From assembly GCF_012689525.1 (NCBI RefSeq), contig NZ_CP051516.1, forward strand, positions 3,782,001 through 3,846,000: DNA of 64,000 nt. The letters run 5' to 3'. Origin of the DNA: Paraburkholderia aromaticivorans. Its GTDB lineage: Bacteria; Pseudomonadota; Gammaproteobacteria; Burkholderiales; Burkholderiaceae. The translations under genes were made by a program, and so were the position numbers. Position 1 is the stretch's first letter. The number at the start of each line of letters is the position of its first letter. The notes below the pieces were generated by a model. The model saw nothing but the letters and a program-made list of their open reading frames with translations, searched no databases and had not been told where the DNA came from. Positions 56,264 through 64,000 of this stretch are shown here, piece by piece.

Positions 56264-56887
56264 TCATGAACGGCACTCCGGTGGGGCGAGATTCGACGGC
56301 AACGTCGGCGCATCGGCGGGTGCCGGCCCTGCGCCCGGCGCCGGCAGCGAGGACACCGCTTTGCCGCCCGCGAAACATTCCCACGCCAGCGCGCCCGCCT
56401 GCACTCCGCCCTTGCTCAACGGGATGCGCGCAGTCGGCGCATCCACATTGTCGGGAACGGACGGCACGAGCGTGAGCGTGTTCGAACCCGCGGGCGCGAC
56501 GCGCGTGGAGAAGGCGACGGTGATCTGGCCGGTGTCGTCGTCGACCCGTACGGACTCGACGTTGCGGGTGGCCGGCGGCGACGCATAACCGCCACTGAAC
56601 GCGTTACCACTCGCGGCGTTATCAGCCACCGCCAGCCGCGCGGACGCCGCCAGCGACAGCCCTTCGCCGACACGGCTGCGAGCCAGATAATCCTGATACG
56701 CGGGAATCGCATAGGCGGCGATCACGCCGACGATCGCCAGCACGATCATCAGTTCGATCAGCGTGAAACCGAAGCCGAGGCGTCGGCAGGCATGCGCGAG
56801 CCGCGCGGACCAGCCCGCTCGGCAAAATCTTGAGCGCGTGGCCAGCGAGGATTGGGAGTAAGGGGAATAAGGCAAAGTGACGATCAT
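56264..56887 (-). CDS. pilA: Type IV pilin (prepilin) with C-terminal Cys-Arg-Ser
   Basis: 207 residues. The class III signal site is [34 protein letters not shown], cleaved after Gly40, with Glu at +5 of the mature protein. The leader of 40 residues is unusually long, but GGAG lies 9 nt before this ATG and no better start is seen. Cys171 and Cys205 would form the C-terminal disulfide loop. The protein ends PPECRS, with the loop closing two residues before a terminal Ser. That is like pilins glycosylated on their last serine. Followed by pglL. Confidence 0.87.
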   Translation of the reverse strand: MIVTLPYSPYSQSSLATRSRFCRAGWSARLAHACRRLGFGFTLIELMIVLAIVGVIAAYAIPAYQDYLARSRVGEGLSLAASARLAVADNAASGNAFSGGYASPPATRNVESVRVDDDTGQITVAFSTRVAPAGSNTLTLVPSVPDNVDAPTARIPLSKGGVQAGALAWECFAGGKAVSSLPAPGAGPAPADAPTLPSNLAPPECRS

Positions 56888-56903
56888 CGGCAGGCTCCTG
56901 AAA

Positions 56904-56942
56904 CAAAAAACGCCTGCTCCACGGGTCGGGAACAGGCGTTTC
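56904..56942 (-). terminator. Terminator of terC, overlapping the pilA leader
   Basis: AACGCCTGTTCC and GGAGCAGGCGTT (minus strand) form a 12-bp stem with one G-U pair, followed by six U. It ends only about 17 nt before the pilA start. Confidence 0.8.
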
Positions 56943-56963
56943 CATCGTAGCCAGCGACGTTCG

Positions 56964-56969
56964 TGTCAA
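56964..56969 (-). promoter_or_regulatory. Consensus -35 (TTGACA) upstream of pilA
   Basis: A perfect TTGACA lies between terC and pilA on the minus strand. The -10 at 17 nt (GATGGA) is poor. A transcript from here would start inside the terC terminator stem and so escape it. Confidence 0.35.
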
Positions 56970-57031
56970 ACAGTCAGCCAAACGGCTAACGTTGCAGCGT
57001 GGTTCGACTCACGTCGACGCGGGAGCGCGTC

Positions 57032-57736
57032 TCAAGCCGCCGCGCGATGAGCATTGCGGCGCTTGAGCAGATATCCGAGGACCACGACGAACAACGCCCC
57101 CGCGATGCTCATGCCGTATTCGGCCCAAGGCGAGTCGAGGATCGGCCAACGGTCGCCGGCCGGATCGTTGATGATCAGTCCGCCCGCGATCCATCCCAGC
57201 AACGCGGCGCCGAGCGTGATGACAATCGGGAAACGGTCGAGCAGCTTGAGAACCAGCTGGCTGCCCCACACAATCAAAGGAATGCTCACCACCAGACCGA
57301 AGATCACCAGCGCCAGACGGTGTTCGGGATCGGCGGCCTCAGCCGCGCCCGCGATCGCGATCACGTTGTCGAGGCTCATCACCGCGTCCGCGACGATGAT
57401 GGTCTTGATCGCCGACATCAGCTTGTCGGCCGGCTTGACGTTCTCATGCGGGTCGTGCGCCGGCGCCATCAGACGCACGCCGATCCACAGCAGCAACAGG
57501 CCGCCCGCGAACTTCAGCAACGGCACATCGAGCAGCGCGACCGCGAACGCGATCAACGCCACGCGCAACACGATGGCGCCCGCCGTACCCCACAGCACGC
57601 CTTTCGCGCGTTGGGACGGCGGCAAATTGCGGCAGGCCAGCGCGATCACAACGGCATTATCGCCACCCAGCAGAATGTCGATGACGATGATCTGAATGAC
57701 AGCGCCCCAGTGGAGCGTGGCGAAGAACTCGAGCAT
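57032..57736 (-). CDS. TerC-family membrane protein (YjbE-like)
   Basis: 234 residues with about seven membrane segments. VIDILLGGDNAVVIALACRNL and VADAVMSLDNVIAIAGAAEAADPEH carry the conserved acidic residues of the family. Members are linked to manganese or calcium export and to metallating exoenzymes. The start is well defined. No yybP-ykoY riboswitch is visible: only about 40 nt separate it from the sucD terminator. Confidence 0.88.
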   Translation of the reverse strand: MLEFFATLHWGAVIQIIVIDILLGGDNAVVIALACRNLPPSQRAKGVLWGTAGAIVLRVALIAFAVALLDVPLLKFAGGLLLLWIGVRLMAPAHDPHENVKPADKLMSAIKTIIVADAVMSLDNVIAIAGAAEAADPEHRLALVIFGLVVSIPLIVWGSQLVLKLLDRFPIVITLGAALLGWIAGGLIINDPAGDRWPILDSPWAEYGMSIAGALFVVVLGYLLKRRNAHRAAA

Positions 57737-57774
57737 GATTGAAAGAATAAGAAGAAATCCGGTGCGCGGCCAAT

Positions 57775-57808
57775 AAAAAAGCGGGGGAGTCTACACTCCC
57801 CCGCTTTT
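57775..57808. terminator. Terminator of sucCD
   Basis: GCGGGGGAGT (57781-57790) and ACTCCCCCGC (57795-57804) form a perfect 10-bp stem with loop CTAC. A and T runs lie on both sides, so it works in either direction; here it ends the sucCD transcript. Confidence 0.9.
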
Positions 57809-57879
57809 AGACCGCACGCTGACGAAAGGGCTTCGTAAGCGTATCAAAAAACGCGCCGTGACTGCGCGCGAATTTTGAT

Positions 57880-58761
57880 TTACAGCATCGCCTTCAGAAG
57901 ACGCGCCATTTCCGACGGGTTCTTCGTGACCTTGATGCCACATGCGTCCATGATTTCCAGCTTCGCTTCAGCCGTATCCGCACCGCCCGAGATCAGCGCG
58001 CCGGCGTGGCCCATGCGCTTGCCCGGAGGCGCCGTGACGCCAGCGATGAAGCCGACCACCGGCTTCTTCATGTTGTCCTTGATCCACTCAGCAGCGTTCG
58101 CTTCGTCCGGACCACCGATCTCGCCGATCATGATGACGGCGTCCGTTTCCGGATCGTCGTTGAACATCTGCATCACGTCGATGTGCTTCAGACCGTTGAT
58201 CGGATCGCCGCCGATACCGACTGCCGACGACTGGCCAAGGCCGATCGCCGTCAATTGGCCGACTGCTTCGTACGTCAGCGTGCCCGAACGCGACACGACG
58301 CCGATGCGGCCCTTGCGGTGGATGTGACCCGGCATGATGCCGATCTTCAGTTCGTCCGGCGTGATCGTACCCGGGCAGTTCGGTCCGAGCAGGAGCGTCT
58401 TGCGGTTTTCGGCACGCATACGAGCCTTCAGCTCGATCATGTCGCGGACGGGAATGCCTTCCGTGATACAGATCGCCAGATCCAGATCGGCTTCGACCGC
58501 TTCCCAGATCGCAGCAGCAGCGCCTGCCGGCGGAACGTAAATCACCGACACGGTCGCGCCCGTTTCAGCCTTGGCTTCAGCGACGCTAGCGTAGATAGGA
58601 ATGCCTTCGAAATCTTCGCCAGCACGCTTCGGGTTCACGCCCGCAACGTACGCTTCGCGGCCGTTTGCATATTCACGGCAAGCACGCGTGTGGAACTGAC
58701 CGGTCTTGCCGGTGATGCCCTGCGTGATGACCTTGGTGTCTTTGTTAATCAGAATCGACAT
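57880..58761 (-). CDS. sucD: Succinyl-CoA ligase, alpha subunit
   Basis: 293 residues. QGITGKTGQFHTRACREYA, LGPNCPGTITPDELKIGIMPGHIHRKG and the phospho-histidine segment KRMGHAGALISGG are standard. With SucC it makes succinate and ATP in the TCA cycle. It follows sucC by 126 nt. Confidence 0.95.
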   Translation of the reverse strand: MSILINKDTKVITQGITGKTGQFHTRACREYANGREAYVAGVNPKRAGEDFEGIPIYASVAEAKAETGATVSVIYVPPAGAAAAIWEAVEADLDLAICITEGIPVRDMIELKARMRAENRKTLLLGPNCPGTITPDELKIGIMPGHIHRKGRIGVVSRSGTLTYEAVGQLTAIGLGQSSAVGIGGDPINGLKHIDVMQMFNDDPETDAVIMIGEIGGPDEANAAEWIKDNMKKPVVGFIAGVTAPPGKRMGHAGALISGGADTAEAKLEIMDACGIKVTKNPSEMARLLKAML

Positions 58762-58887
58762 GTATTGACCTCTGTTCGTTTGGCGTCATGCGGTGGCGCC
58801 GCGAGGCGGAATGCTCCTCGCCCGCGTCGCTTGCACGCCGCCATTCGTAATTCTGGTTAATCCTGGAAAAAGCGGCTAAGGGGAGGC

Positions 58888-60057
58888 TTACGCCTTGCCC
58901 GAAGCAGCCGCGACGACCTTCTGAGCCGCTTCTTCCATGCTGTCCGCCGCGATGATCGGCAGACCGGATTCAGCGAGCATCTTCTTGCCGAGGTCTTCGT
59001 TCGTGCCCTTCATGCGGACCACGAGCGGCACCTTCAGCGAGACGGCCTTCGACGCCGCGATCACGCCTTCCGCGATCACGTCGCAGCGCATGATGCCGCC
59101 GAAAATGTTGACCAGAATCGCGGTCAGGTTCGGGTTCTTCAGCATGATCTTGAACGCTTCCGTGACCTTCTCGGTCGTGGCGCCACCGCCCACGTCCAGG
59201 AAGTTCGCCGGTTCGCCGCCGAACAGCTTGATGGTGTCCATCGTTGCCATGGCAAGGCCTGCGCCGTTCACGAGGCAGCCGATGTTGCCGTCGAGCGAGA
59301 TGTACGCGAGGTCGAACTTCGAGGCTTCGACTTCAGCCGGATCTTCCTCGTCGATATCACGATACGCGACGATTTCCGGGTGACGGAACAGTGCGTTCGA
59401 ATCGAAGTTGAACTTGGCGTCCAGCGCGATGACCTTGCCGTCGCCGGTCAGGATCAGCGGGTTGATTTCGGCCAGCGATGCGTCGGTTTCCCAGAATGCC
59501 TTGTACAGACCTTGGAGGATCGCGCGCGCTTGCGGCAGCGAAGCGGCGGGCACGCCGATCTTCGTGGCCAGTTCGTCGGCTTCGGCGTCTTTCAGACCGG
59601 TTGCCGGATCGACAGCGATCTTGTGGATCAGCTCAGGCGTCTTTTCCGCGACTTCTTCGACGTCCATGCCGCCTTCGCTCGATGCCATCACGACGATCTT
59701 CTGCGACACGCGATCGATCACGAGGCCGACATACAGTTCCTTCTTGATGTCAGCGCCTTCTTCGATCAGCAGACGATTCACCTTCTGGCCTTCCGGGCCG
59801 GTCTGGTGCGTGACGAGCTGCATGCCGAGGATCTGTTCCGAGTACTCGCGAACCTGATCCAGCGACTTGGCGACCTTCACGCCGCCGCCCTTGCCACGGC
59901 CACCCGCGTGGATCTGAGCCTTCACGACCCATACCGGGCCGCCGAGCTCTTCCGCGGCCTTGACCGCATCATCCACCGAGAAGACCGGCTTGCCGCGCGG
60001 TACCGCGACGCCGAATTTCCGCAGGATTTCCTTACCCTGGTACTCGTGAATCTTCAT
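58888..60057 (-). CDS. sucC: Succinyl-CoA ligase, beta subunit
   Basis: 389-residue ATP-grasp subunit. [44 protein letters not shown] and [18 protein letters not shown] are conserved; [13 protein letters not shown] binds succinate. Its ATG overlaps the stop of the DUF2889 gene by 4 nt (ATGA), so the two are translationally coupled. Confidence 0.96.
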   Translation of the reverse strand: MKIHEYQGKEILRKFGVAVPRGKPVFSVDDAVKAAEELGGPVWVVKAQIHAGGRGKGGGVKVAKSLDQVREYSEQILGMQLVTHQTGPEGQKVNRLLIEEGADIKKELYVGLVIDRVSQKIVVMASSEGGMDVEEVAEKTPELIHKIAVDPATGLKDAEADELATKIGVPAASLPQARAILQGLYKAFWETDASLAEINPLILTGDGKVIALDAKFNFDSNALFRHPEIVAYRDIDEEDPAEVEASKFDLAYISLDGNIGCLVNGAGLAMATMDTIKLFGGEPANFLDVGGGATTEKVTEAFKIMLKNPNLTAILVNIFGGIMRCDVIAEGVIAASKAVSLKVPLVVRMKGTNEDLGKKMLAESGLPIIAADSMEEAAQKVVAAASGKA

Positions 60058-60794
60058 GCGTGATTCCCTTCAGTCTGAGAGTTGGATTGAACTTCGTTTC
60101 CGCTGCCGTCGTTCATGCCGGACGCGTTGCCGCCCTCGCCTGTCTGGCGGACTGCCCCGTCGCCTGACGATGCCGCGCGATCCGCTGTATACGGAGCGCG
60201 GCCATACCAGCGCGGATAAAACTGCTGCACCGCCTCGCCGTCGAAACGCAGCGCGTGGCAGCGTCCCAGCTGGAATGGCGGTTTATCGTTGGAATGCTCG
60301 CTTGTGCTGTTAGACGATCCGTCTCCTGAACCTGCGTTCGCGCCCGACGCGCCGTCACCGGTGTTCCACACTTCGCCGGCGAATGCCTGAATGGCGGCGG
60401 TCGGCAGGATCGCGCACAGCTCGGTGAGATGCGTGCAACCCGCCGTGCCGCCCAGCAAACGGGCAGACTCACGACGGAAGTTTTGACGGAGATTGAGCCC
60501 GATGAGGGCACGGTAGGCGGGATTGCTGGCTTGGCACAAACCAGGATAGGGCACCCAGTCGGACGACGCCTCGGCGTCGACGACATTGAGCTTGCGATCG
60601 ATGGTGATGCGAAGCCAGAGTTCATGGATCGGCTGACCATTGGGCCGGACGCCCGACGCAAGCACCACGTCGCGCGGTTTTTCGTCAGTCAAGCACGCTT
60701 CCACATCCCACAGGCCATCGGCTCGCTCATAGGCTTCCGCTCTGATTGCGCGACGATGGCGCAACTGACGGGACACGGGCTGGGAGAGCGGCAT
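60054..60794 (-). CDS. DUF2889 domain protein coupled to sucC
   Basis: 246 residues. The DUF2889 domain spans [43 protein letters not shown] through [18 protein letters not shown] and QFYPRWYG. The C-terminal 40 residues are Gly/Ser/Asn-rich and probably disordered. A second low-complexity Gly/Ser/Asn stretch lies at about 150-170. Function is unknown. It overlaps the sucC start by 4 nt. The ATG at 60794 starts the conserved region but has no good ribosome-binding site, so the start is moderately certain. Confidence 0.75.
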   Translation of the reverse strand: MPLSQPVSRQLRHRRAIRAEAYERADGLWDVEACLTDEKPRDVVLASGVRPNGQPIHELWLRITIDRKLNVVDAEASSDWVPYPGLCQASNPAYRALIGLNLRQNFRRESARLLGGTAGCTHLTELCAILPTAAIQAFAGEVWNTGDGASGANAGSGDGSSNSTSEHSNDKPPFQLGRCHALRFDGEAVQQFYPRWYGRAPYTADRAASSGDGAVRQTGEGGNASGMNDGSGNEVQSNSQTEGNHA

Positions 60795-60828
60795 GCGGGA
60801 AGGAAAGGCCGGATTGGAAAACCCATGA

Positions 60829-60834
60829 ATTTTA
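60829..60834 (-). promoter_or_regulatory. Extended -10 candidate for DUF2889-sucCD
   Basis: TGCTAAAAT on the minus strand combines a TG extension with TAAAAT, about 35 nt before the DUF2889 start. The -35 is weak, which an extended -10 can tolerate. Confidence 0.4.
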
Positions 60835-60943
60835 GCATACTGGGTATTTGGGACAGGTCCGATTGCGCACGGCCGCGCCGTGCGTGGCTGAGAGCGGAAC
60901 GCACTGTCCCAGAGGGTTTGTATGCGAACGACGGACGGTGCGG

Positions 60944-61642
60944 CTACTCGCCGCTCCACTCCTCGTCCAATCCCTTGAGGATTTTGCCGATCGTGGCGCC
61001 CGAAAATCCGCGCGAGGCCAGAAAGCGCTGCTGCTTCGCCCGTTCGGCGGGCGTTTCGGGAAGCTGGCCGAACTTCTTTTGCCAGACGGTATACGCACGG
61101 GCGAGTTCGGTTTCGCGCAATTGCGCGCTAGCCTCTTCGACGAGCGTCTGGTCGACCGAATGCTGCTTCAATTCGCCGACGATCCGGCTCGCGCCCAATC
61201 GCGACGAGCGGCGGTGAATCAGGCTTTCGGCGAAGCGCGAATCGGACAGCCAGTTTTCGGCTTCGAGCGAGTCGAGCACGATGTCGAGCGAATCGGTTTC
61301 CTCGACGAACGGCTTCAGCTTGCGCGCGAGTTCGGTGCGGCTGTATTCGCGGCGGGACAAATAGCCGAGTGCGCGCCCCTTCAGCGACCGCGCCGGACGC
61401 AGGGATTTTTTGGCTTCGTCTTGTCCGGGTTTCGCTTCACCAGGAACGCGACGCGAGCGGGTGTAGGTGGTTTCGGAAGGATCCGAGTCTACGGGCGGGG
61501 AGCTTTCAAACTGCGCGCGCTGCGGATTGCGGCCCGCAGCGCGGTCGTGTGCGTCGAACGATTCGAACGACTCGTCGTCTTCATCACGCGGGCCGCCCGC
61601 GTGGCGTCCGGAATCGGACAACGGCCGGCCCTTGCGTATCAC
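60944..61642 (-). CDS. recX: Recombination regulator RecX
   Basis: 232 residues. The RecX fold occupies about the last 145 residues (SLKGRALGYLSRREYSRTELARKL, SDSRFAESLIHRRSSRLGASRIVGELKQ, KQQRFLASRGFSGATIGKIL). It inhibits RecA filament growth. The N-terminal 85 residues are charged and low in hydrophobic residues (GGPRDEDDESFESFDAHDR...), an extension not present in the 166-residue E. coli protein. The GTG start 7 nt after the recA stop was chosen; a longer reading runs into recA. Confidence 0.87.
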   Translation of the reverse strand: MIRKGRPLSDSGRHAGGPRDEDDESFESFDAHDRAAGRNPQRAQFESSPPVDSDPSETTYTRSRRVPGEAKPGQDEAKKSLRPARSLKGRALGYLSRREYSRTELARKLKPFVEETDSLDIVLDSLEAENWLSDSRFAESLIHRRSSRLGASRIVGELKQHSVDQTLVEEASAQLRETELARAYTVWQKKFGQLPETPAERAKQQRFLASRGFSGATIGKILKGLDEEWSGE

Positions 61643-61649
61643 GTGATGG

Positions 61650-62726
61650 TTACTCTTCTTCGCCCGCGACTTCAGCGCTTGCGCCGGTCGTGGCTTCGGC
61701 CATGGCATTCACGCCCAGCGATTCACGGATACGGTTTTCGATCTCGCGAGCGATATCCGGATTTTCGCGCAGGAATTCACGCGCGTTGTCCTTGCCCTGA
61801 CCGATACGTTCGCCGTTGTAGCTGTACCACGCACCGGCTTTGTCGACGATCTTGGCCTGCACGCCCAGGTCGATGACTTCGCCCTGACGCGAAATTCCTT
61901 CGCCGTACAGAATGTCGAAAATCGCTTCGCGGAACGGAGGCGCAACCTTGTTCTTCACCACCTTCACGCGCGTTTCGTTGCCGATCACTTCGTCGTTCTT
62001 CTTGATCGAACCGATACGGCGAATGTCCAGACGCACCGACGCGTAGAACTTCAGCGCGTTACCACCCGTGGTGGTTTCCGGGTTGCCGAACATCACGCCG
62101 ATCTTCATGCGGATCTGGTTGATGAAGATCACGAGGCAGTTCGTGCGCTTGATCGTGCCGGTGAGCTTACGCAGCGCTTGCGACATCAGACGCGCTTGCA
62201 GACCCGGCAGCGAGTCGCCCATTTCGCCTTCGATTTCAGCCTTCGGCACGAGTGCCGCGACCGAGTCGATCACGATCATGTCGATCGAGCCCGAACGCAC
62301 CAGTGCATCAGCGATTTCGAGCGCCTGTTCACCGGTATCCGGCTGCGAAACCAGCAACTCGTTCACGTTCACGCCGAGCTTGCGCGCGTACTGGATGTCC
62401 AGCGCGTGTTCCGCGTCGATAAACGCCGCCGTGCCACCGAGCTTCTGCATTTCGGCGACGACCTGCAACGTCAGCGTGGTTTTACCGGACGACTCCGGGC
62501 CATAAATTTCGACCACACGGCCGCGCGGCAAACCGCCGACGCCCAGCGCGATGTCGAGGCCGAGCGATCCGGTTGAGACCACCTGGATATCTTCGACCGC
62601 CTCACCTGCGCCGAGTCGCATGACCGACCCTTTGCCGAACTGCTTTTCGATCTGCGCGAGCGCGGCAGCGAGTGCCTTGCTCTTTTCAGCCGTCAGTCCA
62701 GCCGAGCCTTTCTTGCTTTCTTCCAT
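61650..62726 (-). CDS. recA: Recombinase RecA
   Basis: 358 residues. Walker [69 protein letters not shown] and the acidic C-terminus EVAGEEE are standard. It drives homologous recombination and the SOS response. AAAGGA lies before the ATG. A LexA box and promoter sit about 80-110 nt upstream. Confidence 0.97.
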   Translation of the reverse strand: MEESKKGSAGLTAEKSKALAAALAQIEKQFGKGSVMRLGAGEAVEDIQVVSTGSLGLDIALGVGGLPRGRVVEIYGPESSGKTTLTLQVVAEMQKLGGTAAFIDAEHALDIQYARKLGVNVNELLVSQPDTGEQALEIADALVRSGSIDMIVIDSVAALVPKAEIEGEMGDSLPGLQARLMSQALRKLTGTIKRTNCLVIFINQIRMKIGVMFGNPETTTGGNALKFYASVRLDIRRIGSIKKNDEVIGNETRVKVVKNKVAPPFREAIFDILYGEGISRQGEVIDLGVQAKIVDKAGAWYSYNGERIGQGKDNAREFLRENPDIAREIENRIRESLGVNAMAEATTGASAEVAGEEE

Positions 62727-62807
62727 GAATCGTCCTTTGCTATGATGAACGGCGTCTGAGGCAGATGTGCAGCCCACGTTGGAAGGACAGCACACGAAAC
62801 CCAGACA

Positions 62808-62823
62808 CTGTATAAAAAAACAG
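62808..62823. promoter_or_regulatory. LexA (SOS) box of recA
   Basis: CTGTATAAAAAAACAG matches CTG-N10-CAG. On the minus strand TTGCCA (62835-62830) lies at the -35 position and the box overlaps the spacer and -10, so LexA would block the recA promoter. Confidence 0.85.
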
Positions 62824-62957
62824 TAGTTTTGGCAAGCACGATTCTCATGCGAACGCGCATTTTTACCGTCGCGCTGCCCAACTACCCACAATAATTTTCG
62901 GAGACCGCTGTGCGCCGGGGGACACCCCGCGGTGCCGGCAAGGCAGGCTGGCGCACC

Positions 62958-63734
62958 ATGCGAATTCTGATTGCCGAAGACGACAGCATACTCGCGGACG
63001 GTCTGGTTCGATCACTCCGCCAATCGGCCTATGCCGTCGATCACGTGAAGAGCGGCGTCGAGGCTGATACCGCGCTGTCGATGCAATCTTTCGACCTGCT
63101 GATTCTCGATCTGGGCCTGCCGCGCATGTCCGGCCTCGAGGTGCTGCGCCGCCTGCGCGCACGCAATTCCAACCTGCCGGTGCTGATCCTGACCGCCGCG
63201 GATAGCGTCGACGAGCGCGTCAAGGGTCTCGACCTCGGCGCCGACGACTACATGGCCAAACCCTTCGCGCTGAACGAACTCGAAGCACGCGTGCGCGCCT
63301 TGACCCGGCGCGGCGCCGGCGGCGGCCCGACGGTGGTGCGGCACGGCTCGCTGTCGTTCGACCAGGTCGGCCGGATCGCCTATGTCAACGAGCAGGTGAT
63401 CGACCTGTCCGCGCGCGAGCTGGGTTTGCTCGAAGTGCTGCTGCAACGGATCGGCCGGCTTGTTTCGAAGGAACAGCTCGTCGATCACCTGTGCGAATGG
63501 GGCGAGGAAGTCAGCAACAACGCGATCGAGGTCTACGTGCATCGCCTGCGCAAGAAAATCGAACCGAGCGGCGTGCGCATCATCACCGTGCGCGGTCTCG
63601 GCTACTGCCTCGAGAAAGCGGCGTCGCCGACTAGCGCGAACGCGAACGCCATGACGACGCCCCCGCCCGCCGAGCCCGAAACGCCCGCCTCGCCGCCGTC
63701 CGGCGCGATGCCGGCGAGCCATCACTACAAATAG
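62958..63734 (+). CDS. OmpR-family response regulator
   Basis: 258 residues. Receiver Asp51 is in LLILDLGLP, acidic pair EDD at 7-9 and Lys in [10 protein letters not shown]. The winged helix ends in [17 protein letters not shown]. The last 35 residues are Pro/Ala-rich and disordered. ATG 62958 gives the family N-terminus [13 protein letters not shown] at 62910 with a strong GGAGA upstream would add 16 residues and cannot be excluded. Resembles TctD/QseB-type regulators. Followed 9 nt later by its kinase. Confidence 0.88.
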   Translation: MRILIAEDDSILADGLVRSLRQSAYAVDHVKSGVEADTALSMQSFDLLILDLGLPRMSGLEVLRRLRARNSNLPVLILTAADSVDERVKGLDLGADDYMAKPFALNELEARVRALTRRGAGGGPTVVRHGSLSFDQVGRIAYVNEQVIDLSARELGLLEVLLQRIGRLVSKEQLVDHLCEWGEEVSNNAIEVYVHRLRKKIEPSGVRIITVRGLGYCLEKAASPTSANANAMTTPPPAEPETPASPPSGAMPASHHYK

Positions 63735-63743
63735 AGGACGCCC

Positions 63744-64000
63744 ATGTCCGTGCGCGCAGACCGCGCTACGGCGCACGCGGCGGACCTCGACGAGGCGCGC
63801 GACGAGCGCTACGCCAACCCGTTCGCCCCGCCCGACGAAACCGAAGCCGCCGCGGAGGCACGCCCGCGCTCGCTGTTCGGCGAGATTCTCGACTGGATGC
63901 TGGCGCCGCTGCTGCTGCTTTGGCCGATGAGTCTCGCGGTCACCTATCTGGTCGCCAAGTCGATCGCGAATAGTCCGTTCGACCGCGCACTGGAAACCGA
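63744..64000 (+). CDS. Sensor histidine kinase, N-terminal part (cut by window edge)
   Basis: 85 codons are visible from ATG 63744, with GAGG before it. A hydrophilic N-terminus of about 45 residues precedes a segment DWMLAPLLLLWPMSLAVTYLVAKSIANSPFDRALE. That is the typical entry of 2CSK_N/TctE-like kinases. The catalytic domains lie beyond the window. Partner of the response regulator just upstream. Confidence 0.75.
   Translation, partial: MSVRADRATAHAADLDEARDERYANPFAPPDETEAAAEARPRSLFGEILDWMLAPLLLLWPMSLAVTYLVAKSIANSPFDRALET

Noticed and set aside
56941..57000. A sigma-54 promoter for pilA
   Set aside because: A GG-N10-GA spacing is present but the required GC at -12 is missing and the rest of the consensus does not fit.
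57737..57774. A yybP-ykoY manganese riboswitch before terC
   Set aside because: Only about 38 nt lie between the sucCD terminator and terC, too short for that RNA, and no matching structure is visible.
62910..62957. GTG 62910 as the certain start of the last response regulator
   Set aside because: The ribosome-binding site is good, but the added residues are not part of the family N-terminus, so it is kept only as an alternative.

Overview
The window looks like a piece of a Burkholderiales main chromosome, most likely Paraburkholderia or a close relative. GC content is high and codon use is strongly GC-rich. The gene order also fits: pgk-pyk-fba-purC-purE-purK-sua5, recA-recX-DUF2889-sucCD-terC, and a BpeAB-OprB type efflux operon beside a divergent TetR gene. 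I see no rRNA, tRNA, CRISPR array, insertion sequence or prophage. Nearly all of it reads as vertically inherited chromosome.

Layout. 1-1449: end-truncated Tat-exported type II cholesterol oxidase. 1721-7781: sorbitol/polyol operon on the minus strand (dehydrogenase, binding protein, two permeases, HAD phosphatase, ATPase). 8113-11359: zinc uptake operon led by its own Zur-type regulator. 11419-13392: glutathione-dependent formaldehyde detoxification pair. 13610-15136: xylulokinase carrying an in-frame repeat tract. 15563-16972: NCS2 purine permease. 17131-24273: RND tripartite pump and divergent TetR repressor with a recognisable operator. 24447-28220: a cysteine hydrolase, a GlxA-type regulator, CoxG-like and DUF427 proteins and a secreted protein. 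28523-32170: two-component system plus DegP protease, with PmrA-box-like sites before degP. 32392-36661: PBP4-type carboxypeptidase, sterol-desaturase-family membrane enzyme and GDSL lipoprotein. 36768-45318: sua5, purine genes and lower glycolysis. 45590-51861: azlCD, ilvE, a small zinc protein, waaF, an NTF2-like protein, a YheT hydrolase and an unknown. 51941-57736: M48 protease, moaC, PglL-type O-oligosaccharyltransferase, type IV pilin and TerC. 57880-62726: sucCD, DUF2889, recX, recA with a LexA box. 62958-64000: response regulator and the start of its sensor kinase.

How genes work together. The polyol operon imports a hexitol and oxidises it to a ketose. Zur-ZnuABC is a self-contained zinc-uptake module with a histidine-rich tail on its ATPase. 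The two-component genes and degP form an envelope-stress unit. The pilin and the PglL-type enzyme are adjacent, and the pilin ends in Cys-Arg-Ser, resembling pilins glycosylated on their C-terminal serine. azlCD and ilvE are divergent and both handle branched-chain amino acids.

I found no clearly new multi-gene system. The most interesting leads are the pilin/PglL pair, the paired PmrA-like boxes before degP, two unrelated enzymes carrying in-frame 9-bp repeat tracts, a fully open frame joining pgk to pyk, and a possible structured leader before the purine permease.
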